In this document: in pieces, positions 23,966 to 34,500 of the stretch | Numbering within the stretch: the first letter of the stretch is position 1 | How the letters are laid out: every line of letters begins with the position of its first letter | DNA from: Delphinapterus leucas | Taxonomy: Eukaryota; Chordata; Mammalia; Artiodactyla; Monodontidae | Assembly (NCBI RefSeq): GCF_002288925.2 | Contig: NW_022098001.1 | Span: 18,556,739-18,620,738, forward strand | Direction of reading: 5' to 3' | DNA length: 64,000 nt | Notes under the pieces: generated by a model | Told to the model about the DNA's origin: nothing | Seen by the model: the letters and a program-made list of their open reading frames with translations, nothing else | Databases searched by the model: none | Translations under genes and position numbers: made by a program

Positions 23966-24633
23966 TATTTGGTCTGGTGGGTTTTTACCTTGCTTCTTCA
24001 TCTGATGCATATTTCTCTGTCTTCCCATTTTGTTTAACTTACTCTGTTTGGGGGTCTCCTTTTCAAAGCCTGCAGGTTTGTAGTTCCAGATGTTTTTGGT
24101 GTCTGCCCCCAGTGGGAAAGGTTGATTCAGTGGTTTGTGTAGAGTTTCTGGTGGAGGGCACTGGTGCCTGTGTTCTGGTGGGTGGGGCTGGATCTTGTCT
24201 TTCTGGTGGAAGGACCATGTCTGCTGTTGTGTTTTGGGTGTCTGTGAACTTTGTATGATTTTAGGATACCTCTCTGTGAATGGGTGGGGTTGTTTTCCTA
24301 TCTTGCTAGTTGTTTGGCATTAGGAGTCCAGCACTGGAGCTTGCTGGTGGTTGGGTGGAGCTGGGGCTTAGTGTTGAGATGGAGATGTCTGGGAGAGCTC
24401 TCACTGATTGATATCACATGGGGCCAGTAGGTCTCTGGTGGTCCCATGTCCTGAACTCAACTCTCCCCGCTCAGAAACTCAGGCCTGACATCAGGCCAGA
24501 GCATCAGGACACTGTCAGCCACACAGCTCAGAAGAAAACGCAGGAAAAAGAGAGAGAGAAAAAATTAAGATAACAAAATAAATAAGGTTATTAAAATAAC
24601 AAAATTTAAAAGTAGTAATAATAGAGAGAGCTT

Positions 24634-24644
24634 CAAGATGGCGG
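24634..24644 (+). promoter_or_regulatory. YY1-type motif at the 5' end of L1-I
   Basis: CAAGATGGCGG within the first 21 bases of the inner L1. In human L1 the same motif at the same place binds YY1 and directs correct transcription start. Here the role is inferred from motif and position. Confidence 0.6.
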
Positions 24645-26030
24645 AAAAGTAAGACACAGAGATCACCTTCCTCCCCACAAATACATCAGAAATACATCTA
24701 CATGTGGAACAACTCCTACAGAATACCTACTGAATGCTGGCAGAAAACCTCAGGCCTCCTAAAAGCCAAGAAACTGCCCACGTACCTGGATATGGCAAAA
24801 GAAAAAAAAAAAGACAACAGAATAGGGAGGGGACCTGCACCAGTGGGAGGGAGCTGTGAAGGAGGAAAGTTTTCCACCCACTAGGAAGCCCCTTCATGGG
24901 TGGAGACTGTGGGTGGCGGAGGGGGGACGCTTCAGAGCCATGGAGGAAAGTGCAGCAACAGGGGTGTGGAGGGCAGAGTGGAGAGATTCCCACTCAGAGG
25001 ATTGGTGCAGACCTGCACTCACCAGTCTGAGAGGCTTGTCTGCTCACCCACCGGGACGGTTGGGGGCTGGGAGCTGAGGCTTGGGATTCAGTCGGATCCC
25101 AGGGAGAGGCCTGGGGTTGGCTGGGTGAACACAGCCTGAAGGGTGCTAGTGCGCCACAGCTAGCTGGGAGGGAGTCTGGGAAAAAGTCTAGAGGTACCGA
25201 AGAAGGAAGAGACGTTTTCTTGCCTCTTTATTTCCTGGTGCACGAGGAAAGGGGATTAAGAGAGATGCTTAAAGGAGCTCCAGAGACGGGCACAAGCCGC
25301 GGCTATCAGCACGGACACCAGAGATGGGCATGAGATGCTAAGCCTGCTGCTGCAGCCACCAAGAAGCCTGTGTGGAAGCACAGGTCATTATCCACACCTC
25401 CCCTCCTGGGAGCCTGTGCAGCCTGCCACTGCCAGGGTACCATGATCCAGGGACAACTTCCCCGGTAGTATGCATGGCGCGCCTCAGGCTGGTGCAACGT
25501 CATGCTGGTTTCTGCCACTGCAGCTTGCCCCACATCCGTACCCCTCCCTCCCCCCGGCCTGAGCAGGCCAGAGGCCCTGAATCAGCTGCTACTTTAACCC
25601 TGTACTGTCTGTGTGAAGAACAGACACCCTCAGGTGACCTACATGCAGAGGCAGGTCCAAATCCAAAGCTGAACCCCGGGAACTGTGCAAACACAGAAAA
25701 GAAAGGGAAATCTCTCCCAGCAGCCTCAGGAGCAGTGGATTAAATCTCCACAAGCAAATGGATGTACCCTGCATCTGTGGAATACCTGAAAAGACAATGA
25801 ATCATCCCAAATTGAGGAGGTGGACCTTGGGAGCAATGATATATATATTTTTTTCCTTTTTTCTCTTTCTGTGAGTGTGTATGTGTATGCTTCTGTGTGT
25901 GATTTTGTCTGTATAGCTTTGCTTTTACCATTTGTCCTAGGGTTCTGTCTGTCCCTTTTTTTTTTAATTAAAAAATTTTTTGTCTTAATAATTATTTTTT
26001 ATTTTAATAGTTTTATATTATTTTATTTTT

Positions 26031-26117
26031 TATCTTTCTTTCTTTCTTCCTCCCTCCCTCCCTCCCTCCCTCCCTCCCTCTCTCTCTCTTTCTCTCTTTC
26101 TCTCTTTCTTTCTTTCT

Positions 26118-26165
<48 letters not shown>

Positions 26166-26185
26166 TTTCTTCTTTCTTTCCTCTC
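26031..26185 (+). repeat. Polypyrimidine (CCCT)n/(CT)n/(CTTT)n tract in L1-I 5'UTR
   Basis: A strand-biased run of TTTC, TCCC and TC units of about 150 bp with almost no purines, inside the L1-I 5'UTR. The long Lys/Glu/Arg-rich and Ser/Phe/Leu-rich frames across it are artefacts of the repeat. Confidence 0.95.
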
Positions 26186-26698
26186 TTTTATTCTGAGCCA
26201 TGTGGAGAAAAGGCCCTTGGTGCTCCAGCCAGGCATCAGGGCTGTGCCACTGAGGTGGGAAAGCCAAGTTCAGGACACTGCTCCACAAGAGACCTCCCAG
26301 CTCCACGTAATATCAAACAGTGAAAATCTCCCAGAAGAGATCTCCATCTCAATGCCAAGACCCAGCTCCACTCAATGACCAGCAAGCTACAGTGCTGGAC
26401 AACACAGACCAAACAACTAGCAAGACAAGAACAAAACCACATCCATTAGCACAGAGGCTGCCTAAAATCATAATAAGGCCACAGACACCCCAAAACACAC
26501 CACCAGGCGTGGACCTGCCCACCAGAAAGACAAGATCCAGCCTCATCCACCAGAACACAGGCACTAGTCCCCTCCACCAGGAAGCCTACACAACCCCCTG
26601 AACCAACCTTAGCCACTGGGGACAGACAACAAAAACAATGGGAACTATGAACCTGCAGCCTGCGAAAAGGAGACCCCAAACACAGTAAGTTAAGCAAA

Positions 26699-27860
26699 AT
26701 TAGAAGACAGAGAAACACACAGCGCAAGAAGGAGTAAGGCAACAACCCATCAGACCTAACAAATGAAGAGGAAATACGCAGTCTACCTGAAACAGAATTC
26801 AGAATAATGATAGTAAATAATATCCAAAATCTTGGAAATAGAATGGAGAAAATACAAGAAGCATTTACCAAGGACCTAGAAGAACTAAAGACCAAAAAAA
26901 CAATAATGAACAACACAATAAATGAAATTAAAAATTCTCTAGAAGGGATCAATAGCGGAATAACTGTGGCAGAAGAACGGATAAGTGACATGGAAGAAAA
27001 AATAGTGGAAATAACTACTGCAAAGCAGAAGAAAGAAAAAACAAGGAAAAGAATTGAGGACAGTCTCAGAGGCCTGTGGGACAACATTAAATGCCCCAAC
27101 ATTCGAATTATTGGGGTCCCAGAAGAAGAAGAGAAAAAGAAAGGGACTGAGAAAATATTTGAAGAGATTATAGTTGAAAACTACCCTAATATGGGAAAAG
27201 AAATAGTTAACCAAGTCCAGGAAGCACAGAGAGTCCCATACAGGATAAATCCAAGGAGAAACACGCCAAGACACATATTAATCAAACTATCAAAAGTTAA
27301 ATACAAAGGAAAAATATTAAAAGCAGCAACGGAAAAAACAACAAATAACACATAAGGGAATTCCCCATAAGGTTAACAGCTGATCTTTCAGAAGAAACTC
27401 TGCAAGCCAGAAGGGAGTGACAGGATATATTTAAAGTGGAAAGAGAAAAATCTACAACCAAGATTACTCTACCAGCAAGGATCTCATTCAGATTTGATGG
27501 AGAACTTAAAACCTTTACAGACAGGGGCTTCCGTGGTGGTGCAGTGGTTGAGAGTCTGCCTGCTGATACAGGGGACACGGGTTCGTGTCCCGGTCCGGGA
27601 GGGTCCCATGTGCCGCGGAGTGGCTGGGCCCGTGGGCCATGGCCGCTGGGCCTGCACTACCAGAGCCTGTGCTCTGCAGTGGGGGAGGCCACAGAAGTGA
27701 GAGGCCTGTGTACCGCAAAAAGAAAAACAAAACAAAACAAAAAACCTTTACAGACAAGCAAAAGCTAAGAGAATTCAGCACCACCTAATCAGCTTTAGAA
27801 CAAATGATAAAGGAACTTCTCTAGGCAGGAAACACAAGAAAAGGAAAAGGCCTACAATAA
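26699..27860 (+). pseudogene. L1-I ORF1 (RNA-binding chaperone), broken
   Basis: The frame is set by the usual start region, but the start codon position reads ATT (26699-26701) and codon 13 is TAA (26735-26737). The intact stretch 26807-27355 has the coiled coil (NNIQNLGNRMEKIQEAF ... INSGITVAEERISDMEEKIV). It continues with the RRM region (IRGLWDNIKCPNIR-like block, then IIGVPEEEE) and the CTD start (RHILIKLSKVKYKGK). It ends at a TAA at 27353-27355 where a CAA is usual. A SINE (27524-27740) then splits the C-terminal domain. The normal stop would be TAA at 27858-27860. Confidence 0.9.
27524..27740 (+). mobile_element. CHR-2 SINE in L1-I ORF1
   Basis: Starts GGGCTTCCGTGGTGGTGCAG and ends with an A-rich tail containing AAAAC units. 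A perfect 16-bp target-site duplication, AAAACCTTTACAGACA, flanks it (27508-27523 and 27741-27756). The duplicated bases are L1 ORF1 sequence, so the SINE came after the L1. Confidence 0.97.
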
Positions 27861-27882
27861 TAAACCCAAAACAATTAAGAAA

Positions 27883-30800
27883 ATGGTAATAGGAACATAC
27901 ATATCGATAATTACCTTAAATTTAAATGGATTAAATGCTCCAACCAAAAGACATAGATAGGCTGAATGGACACTAAAACAAGACCCATATATATGCTGTC
28001 AACAGGAGACCCACTTCAGACCTAGGGACACATACAGACTGAAAGTGAGGGCAAAGAAAAAGATATTCCATACAAACGGAAATCAAAAGAAAGCTGGAGT
28101 AGCAATTCTCATATCAGACAAAATACACATTAAAACAAAGACTATTACAAGAGACAAAGAAGGACACTACATAATGATCAAGGGAACAACCCAAGAAGAA
28201 GATATAACAATTTTAACTAGTTATGCAGCCAACATAGGAGCACCTCAATACATAAGGCAAATAATAACAGCCATAAAAGGGGAAATCGACAGCAACACAA
28301 TCATAGTAGGGGACTTTAACACCCCACTTTCACCAATGGGTGTATCATCCAAAATGAAAATAAGTAAGGAAACACAAGCTTTAAATGATACATTAAACAA
28401 GATGGACCTAATTGATATTTATAGGGCATTCCATCCAAAAAAACCCAGAATACACATTCTTCTCAAGTGATCATGGAACATTCTCCAGGATAGATCATAT
28501 CTTGGGTCACAAATCAAGCCTTGGTAAATTTAAGAAAATTGAAATCATATCAAGTATCTTTTCTGACCACAATGCTATGAGACTAGATATCAACTACAGG
28601 AAAAAATCTGTAAGAAATACAAACACATGGAGGCTGAATAACACACTACTTAATAATGAAGTGATCACTGAAGAAATCAAAGAGGAAATAAAAAAGTACC
28701 TAGAAACAAATGACAATGAAAACATAATGACCCAAAACCTATGGGATGCAGCAAAAGCAGTTCTAAGAGGGAAGTTTATAGCAATACAATCCTACCTTAA
28801 GAAACAGGAAACATCTCGAAAAAACAACCTAAGCTTGCACCTAAAGCAATTAGAGAAAGAAGAACAAAAAAAAAAACAAAGTTAGGAGAAGGAAAAAAAT
28901 CATAAAAACCAGATAAGAAATAAATGAAAAAGAAATGAAGGAAATGATAGCAAAGATCAATAAAACTAAAAGCTGGTTCTTTGAGAACATAAACAAAATT
29001 GATAAACCATTAGCCAGACTTATCAAGAAAAAAAGGGAGAAGACTCAAATCAATAGAATTACAAATGAAAAAGGAGAAGTAACAACTGACACTGTAGAAA
29101 TACAAAGGATCATGAGAGATTACTACAAGCAACTGTATGCCAATAAAATGGACAACCTGGAAGAAATGGACGAATTCTTAGAAAAGCACAACCAGTCGAG
29201 ACTGAACCAGGAAGAACTAGAAAATATGAACAGACCAGTCACAAGCACTGAAATTGAAACTGTGATTAATAATCCTCCAAGCAACAAAAGCCCAGGACCA
29301 GATGGCTTCACAGGCAAATTCTATCAAACATTTACAGAAGAGCTAACATCTATCCTTTTCAAACTCTTGCAAAATATTGCAGAGGGAGGAACACTCCCAA
29401 ACTCATTCTATGAGGCCACCATCACCCTGATACCAAAACTAGACAAAGATGTCACAAGGAAAGAAAACTACAGGCCAATATCACTGATGAACCTAGATGC
29501 ATAAATCCTCAACAAAATACTAGCAAACAGAATCCAACAGCACATTAAAAGGAACATACACTATGATCAAGTGTGGTTTATCCCAGGAATGCAAGGATTC
29601 TTCAATATATGCAAATCAATCAATGTGATACACCATATTAACAAATTGAAGGGGAAAAAAACGTATGATCATTTCAATACATGCAGAGAAAGCATTCGAC
29701 AAAATTCAACACCGATTTATGATAAAAACCCTGCAGAAAGTAGGCATAGAGGGAACTTTCCTAAACATAATAAAGGCCATACATGACAAACCCACAGCCA
29801 ACATCATCCTCAATGGTGAAATATTGAAACCATTTCCACTAAGATCAGGAACAAGACAAGGTCGCCCACTCTCACCACTATTATTCAACATAGTTTTGGA
29901 AGTTTTAGCCACATCAATTAGAGAAGAATAAGAAATAAAAGGAATCCAAATTGGAAACGAAGAGTTAAAGCTGTCACTGTTTGCAGATGATAGTATACAC
30001 TGAGAATCCTAAACATGCTGCCAGAAAACTACTAGAGCTAATCAATGAATTTGTAAAGTAGCAGGATACAAAATTAATGCACAGAAATCTTTTGCATTGC
30101 TATACACTAATGATGAAAAATATGAATGTGAAGTTAAGAAAACACTCCCACTTACCATTGCAACAAAAAGTATTATATATCTAGGAAGAAACCTGCCTAA
30201 GGAGACAAAAGATCTGTATGCAGACAATTATAAGACACTGATGAAAGAAATTAAAGATGATACAAATAGATGGAGAGATATACAGTGTTCTTGGATTGGA
30301 AGTGTCAACATTGTGAAAATGACTCTACTACCCAAAGCAATCTACAGTTTCATTGCAATCTCTATCAAAATACCACTGGCATTTTTCACAGAACTGGAAG
30401 AAAAAATTTCTCAATTTGTATGGAAACACAAAAGACCCCGAATAGCTAAAGCAATCTTGAGAAAGGAAAATGGAGCTTGAGGAATCAGGCTCTCTAATGT
30501 CAGAGTATACTACAAAGCTACAGTAATCAAGACAGTATGGTACTCGCACAAAAACAGAAATATAGATTAATGGAACAGGTTCGATAGCCCAGAGATAAAC
30601 ACACACACAAAATTCACCTTATCTTTGACAAAGGAGGCAAGAATATACAATGGAGAAAAGACAGCCTCTTCAATAAGTGGTGCTGGGAAAACTGGACAGG
30701 TACATGTAAAAGAATGAAGTTAGAACAGTCCCTAATACCATACACAAAAATAAACTCAAAATGGATTAAACATCTAAATGTAAGGCCAGATACCATCAAA

Positions 30801-31260
30801 CTCTTAGAGGAAAACACAGGCAGAATACTCTATGACATAAATCACAGCAAGATTCCTTTTGACCCACCTTCTAGAGAAATGGAAATTAAAACAAAAATAA
30901 ACAAATAGGACCCAATGAAATTAAAAGCTTTTGCACAGCAAAGGAAACCATAAACAAGACAAAAAGACAGCACTCAGAATTGGAGAAAATATTTGCAAGA
31001 CATGGAAGCAACCAAAGTGTCCATCAATAGATGAAGGGATAAAGAAGACATGGCACATATATACAGTGGAATATTGCTCAGCCATAAAAAGGAACAAAAC
31101 TGAGTCCTTTGTAGTGAGATGGATGGACCTGGAGACTGTCATACAGAGTGAAGTAAGAGAGAAACAAATGCCGTATGCTAACACATATATATGGAACTTA
31201 AAAAGAAAAAAAAAAAAAGGTGATGAAGAACCTTGGGGCAAGATGGGAATAAAGATGTAG
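27883..31260 (+). pseudogene. L1-I ORF2 (endonuclease-reverse transcriptase), broken
   Basis: ATG at 27883, with an in-frame TAG already at 27958-27960. The endonuclease domain shows QETHF, VGDFNTPLSP (28300-28340) and FSDHNAMRLDINY (28560-28600). The RT domain at 29260-30000 shows [38 protein letters not shown] and FADD at 29980-29991, followed soon by a stop. The C-terminal region has [19 protein letters not shown]. About 0.6 kb of the C-terminal part is missing at 30997, by comparison with the copy at 45.1 kb. Multiple shifts; inactive. Confidence 0.92.
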
Positions 31261-31591
31261 ACCTACTAGAGAATGGACTTGAGGATACGGGGAGGTAGAA
31301 GGGTAAGCTGGGACAAAGTGGGAGAGTGGCATGGACATATATACGCTACCAAACGTAAAATAGATAGCTAGTGGGAAGCAGCCGCATAGCACAGGGAGAT
31401 CAGCTTGGCTCTTTGTGACCACCTAGAGGTGTGGGACAGGGAGGGTGGGAGGGAGGGAGATGCAAGAGGGAAGAGATATGGGGACATATGTATATGTATA
31501 ACTGATTCACTTTGTTATAAAGCAGAAACTAACACACCATTGTAAAGCAATTATACTCCAATAAAGATGTAAAAAAAAAGTAATAATAATA

Positions 31592-32879
31592 AAAAAGGAG
31601 GGCAATCAAACAAATAAAGAAATCCACCAATGATAACAAGTGCTAAAAACTATGCTAAGATAAACATAAAAATCAGAAACAAATCTTTCATAGACAGCAA
31701 ACCCCAAGTCCACAGTTGTTTCCAAAGTCCACTGCCTCAATTTTGGGATGATTCATTGTCTATTCATGTATTCCACAGATGCAGAGTACATCAAGTTGTT
31801 TGTGGGGATTTAATCTGCAGCTCCTGAGGCTTCATGGAGAAATTTCCCTTTCTCTTCTTTGTTCGCACAGCTCCTGGGGTTCAGCTTTGGGTTTGGCCCC
31901 ACCTTTGCATGTAGGTTGCCCTCAGACATCTCTTCCCACCCAGACAGGATGGGGTTAAAGCAGCAGCTGATTAGGGGGCTATGGCTCACTCAGGCCGGTG
32001 GGGGAGGGAAGTGTACGATAGTTATAATTGGAATGTGGGGTGAGCCTGTGGCTGCAGGGGCCAGTGTGACGTTGCAACAACTTGAGGCATGCTGTGTGTT
32101 CTCCCGGGGATGTTGTCCCTTGATCATGGGACACTGGCAGTGGTGGGCTGCACAGGCTCCCGGGGTGGGGGGCGGTGGATATGGATAGTGACCTGTGCTT
32201 TGCATACAGGATTCTTGGTGGCTGCAGCCGCAGCCTTAGCGTTTCATGCTCATCTCTGGTGTCCGAGCTGATAGCCACGGCTCACGCCCATCTCTGAAGC
32301 TCGTTTAGGCGGTGATCTGCCTTCTATGGGCAGACAGGGAAGGAATCCCCTCTCCTTGCACACCCGGAAACAATGGTCTTTTTCATCTTAGGCGGATCCA
32401 GACATTTTTCTGGACTCCCGGCTAGCTGTGGCTCACTAGCTCCCTTCAGGGTGTGTTCATGCAGCCAACCCCAGTCCTCTTCCTGGGATCTGACCTCTGA
32501 AACCTGAGCCTCAGCTCCCAGCCCCCACCCGCTCTATAGGTGAGCAGAGAAGTGTCTCAGGCTGGTGAGTGCTGGTCGTCACCGATCTTCTGTGAGGGAA
32601 TCTCTGTACTTTGCCCTCTGCACCCCTGTTGCTGCACTTTCCTCTGTGGCTCTGAAGCTTACCTCCTACCCAACTCTGTCCCCACCAGTGAAGGGGTTTC
32701 CTAGTGTGTGGAAACTTTTCCTCCTTCACAGCTCCCTCCCACTGGTGCAGGTCCCATCCCTATTCTTTTGTCTCTGTTTTTTCTTTTTTCTTTTGCCCTA
32801 CCCAGGTATGTGGGGATATTCTTGCCCTTTTGGAAGTCTGAGGTCTTCTTACTCCTCCGCCATCTTGAAGGTCCTCCCC
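31592..32879 (-). mobile_element. 5'UTR part of outer L1-A, right of the inner L1
   Basis: GC-richer segment that is the complement of an L1 5'UTR and collinear with 24624-25830 of the inner L1 in opposite orientation. For example, CTCCACAAGCAAATGG / TGTGGAATACCTG at 25747-25790 corresponds to the complement of 31755-31815. It is the 5' part of L1-A, not a separate element. The short open frames across it have no coding support. Confidence 0.9.
32857..32867 (-). promoter_or_regulatory. YY1-type motif at the 5' end of L1-A
   Basis: CAAGATGGCGG on the minus strand, 12 bases inside the 5' end of the outer L1. If still active it would fire in the NECAB1-sense direction. Function is inferred only. 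Confidence 0.55.
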
Positions 32880-33419
32880 ATATTGACTTTTTAAAAACTC
32901 CTTTTGAAAGTAGAAAATATCTGAAAATGATCATTTGTCCCCCCAATAGTCATTTGAGACTATTTGAGTCATTTGAGACCACACAAAGCACACAATTGAA
33001 CCAGGCAGAAAGTATTCAGGTGGATCAATACACCTGGCCAGATCCAGGATGTATGGTCTGGTTGAAGCAATTCCCTTCAAAAATCATACTAACCTTTCAG
33101 TGATTCATACTCACTTCTTAGTACTTGAGAGCTAGAAGACAATAAATTATCCCTAAATTTTCAGTGAGTCATAAAACCAAGGTCTTGGACTTTAGATCTG
33201 CGTTTATCCCTGATGTGCATTTATTTCCTATTTTATTAAGAAATAATAAAATAGTGAATTCCTAAGGTTGCTGTCTTTATGACATGCTTGATATAAATCA
33301 TCTGGAATATTTTAATATTCCCATGTAGCACCTATTCTTTTAGTGCAAGTTTAGAACAATTCAGTGTTGTAAGAGATATACAAATATCATTTTTAGAAAC
33401 CCCTACTTATCCTTTTTGA

Positions 33420-33650
33420 TTTCATCTTAAATGTTATGTCATTCTGGAAGCATTTCCTGGCCCCTAAATTAGGTCATGTTCCCTAGCTATGAAAATCTAT
33501 ACCTTCCTATAATAATATTCATCACATCCTATTGTAGATCCTAGTTATATTTGCCTATATTTCCGTCTAGTCTGTCTTCTAGTCTGTAATATTCACCACT
33601 TTATCTACAGACACTCCCTCAGGGCCCAGCACATAGTTAGTGATCAAGTT
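33420..33650 (+). mobile_element. L2 3' end remnant
   Basis: TCTGGAAGCATTTCCTGGCC, then CTCAGGGCCCAGCACATAGT and AGTGATCAAGTT, the usual order of an L2 3' end on the plus strand. Strongly diverged. Confidence 0.55.
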
Positions 33651-33827
33651 AAAAATAAAATGTGCTTTTGCTTTTAACCATTGACTATTCTTAAAATTCC
33701 TTTAGTAAATTTTATTTATATACTATCCATTCCAGGAAAGGATTTGAGGTGGTCCTGAGCACTGTTAGGTGCTCTTTTATCTACCTCCATCATCTTGCCC
33801 TCTTTTCTTTTTTCTTTCTCCTTTTAG

Positions 33828-34025
33828 ACCAGGAGGTGTAAATTGGCTTCACGTTTACTAGCTCTGTGGCCTTGAACAAGTTACTTAATCTTTCTCAAGT
33901 CTTCTGATATGCAAAATTGGAATAAATGTACTTATATCACAGAGTTTTGAGGAAGGTTAAATGGAATGAAATAGTGTATGTAAAGATATTGCCCATGATA
34001 GATATTCAATAAATGTTACTTCTCT
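33828..34025 (+). mobile_element. MIR SINE
   Basis: CTAGCTCTGTGGCCTTGAAC, AAGTTACTTAATCTTTCTC, AGAGTTTTGAGGAAGGTTAA and TATTCAATAAATGTTAC follow the MIR core and tail on the plus strand. Confidence 0.8.
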
Positions 34026-34289
34026 TACTCCAGGCTGAGAAAAGAAATGGACTTAAAAAGAGATTATATGCTACATTCATCATTATGTAATGGCTCACGT
34101 ACCAGAAAACTAGTATGGCAGACACTAGGGTTCAGGACTTTTGCTGTGTGCTTAAATAAGCCTACCAGATAATACGCTCTGCTCTAGTGGTAGGAAATCT
34201 CATGAAAAAAAGTCATCCATTACCTCACAACCTCACTAGCAAAAGCAACTCTACTTCCCAAAGTGCACCAAACACTAGAGTTGGAGTAT

Positions 34290-34500
34290 TACAGTGTGGT
34301 GAGTACTGTAGGTCTGGCATAGAACTTCTGGACTTCAGCTGTGGTATTTAAACCTTTTTACAACTTAATTTTTTCATCTGTAAAATGGAGCTAATAACAG
34401 CACCACCTCATATGGCTATTGTGAAGACTGAGTTACATATGTGTGGGTTTAACACAACACTTGCACATAGCAAAGGCTCAATAAAGATTAACTTTTAAAA
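34290..34500 (+). mobile_element. MIR SINE
   Basis: AATTTTTTCATCTGTAAAATGG, AATAACAGCACCACCTCA, ATTGTGAAGACTGAGTTACA and AAAGGCTCAATAAAGATTAA follow the MIR pattern on the plus strand. The left end is weak. Confidence 0.75.

Larger units (their letters stand above)
24624..31578 (+). mobile_element. Inner L1 retrotransposon (L1-I), inserted in the 5'UTR of L1-A
   Basis: A near full-length plus-strand L1. The 5' end is GAGAGAGCTTCAAGATGGCGG at 24624. A GC-rich 5'UTR runs to about 26.7 kb, with ORF1, inter-ORF, ORF2 and 3'UTR following. It ends CCAATAAAGATG and a short A tail at 31578. Flanks AAAAGTAGTAATAATA (24608-24623) and AAAAGTAATAATAATA (31576-31591) share 15 of 16 bases, a target-site duplication overlapping the A tail. 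A CHR-2 SINE sits at 27524-27740. Antisense to NECAB1. Both ORFs carry stops. Confidence 0.93.
19752..32879 (-). mobile_element. Outer L1 retrotransposon (L1-A), split by a second L1
   Basis: Minus-strand L1. Its 5' end with CAAGATGGCGG on the minus strand is at 32879. The 5'UTR runs to 31592, is broken by the inner L1 (24624-31578), resumes at 24613, then ORF1, ORF2 and the 3'UTR follow to 19752. Flanking 13-bp direct repeats ATATTGACTTTTT (19739-19751 and 32880-32892) mark one complete insertion. Without the insert it is about 6.1 kb. Both ORFs are broken. Sense orientation to NECAB1. Reading across the insert joins the 5'UTR in the same order as in the inner L1, which supports the reconstruction. 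Confidence 0.92.

Noticed and set aside
25820..26323. 167-codon plus-strand frame with long Phe/Ser/Leu runs
   Set aside because: A direct product of the polypyrimidine tract in the L1-I 5'UTR.
26446..27102. 218-codon minus-strand open frame rich in Phe, Ser and Leu
   Set aside because: It is the antisense shadow of the L1-I 5'UTR end and ORF1, with no recognisable domain.
31592..32879. An inverted L1 5'UTR next to an L1 3' end, suggesting a twin-priming inversion
   Set aside because: Twin priming would put the inverted segment before the sense 3' end, not after the A tail. The nested duplications show it is the right half of the outer L1-A.
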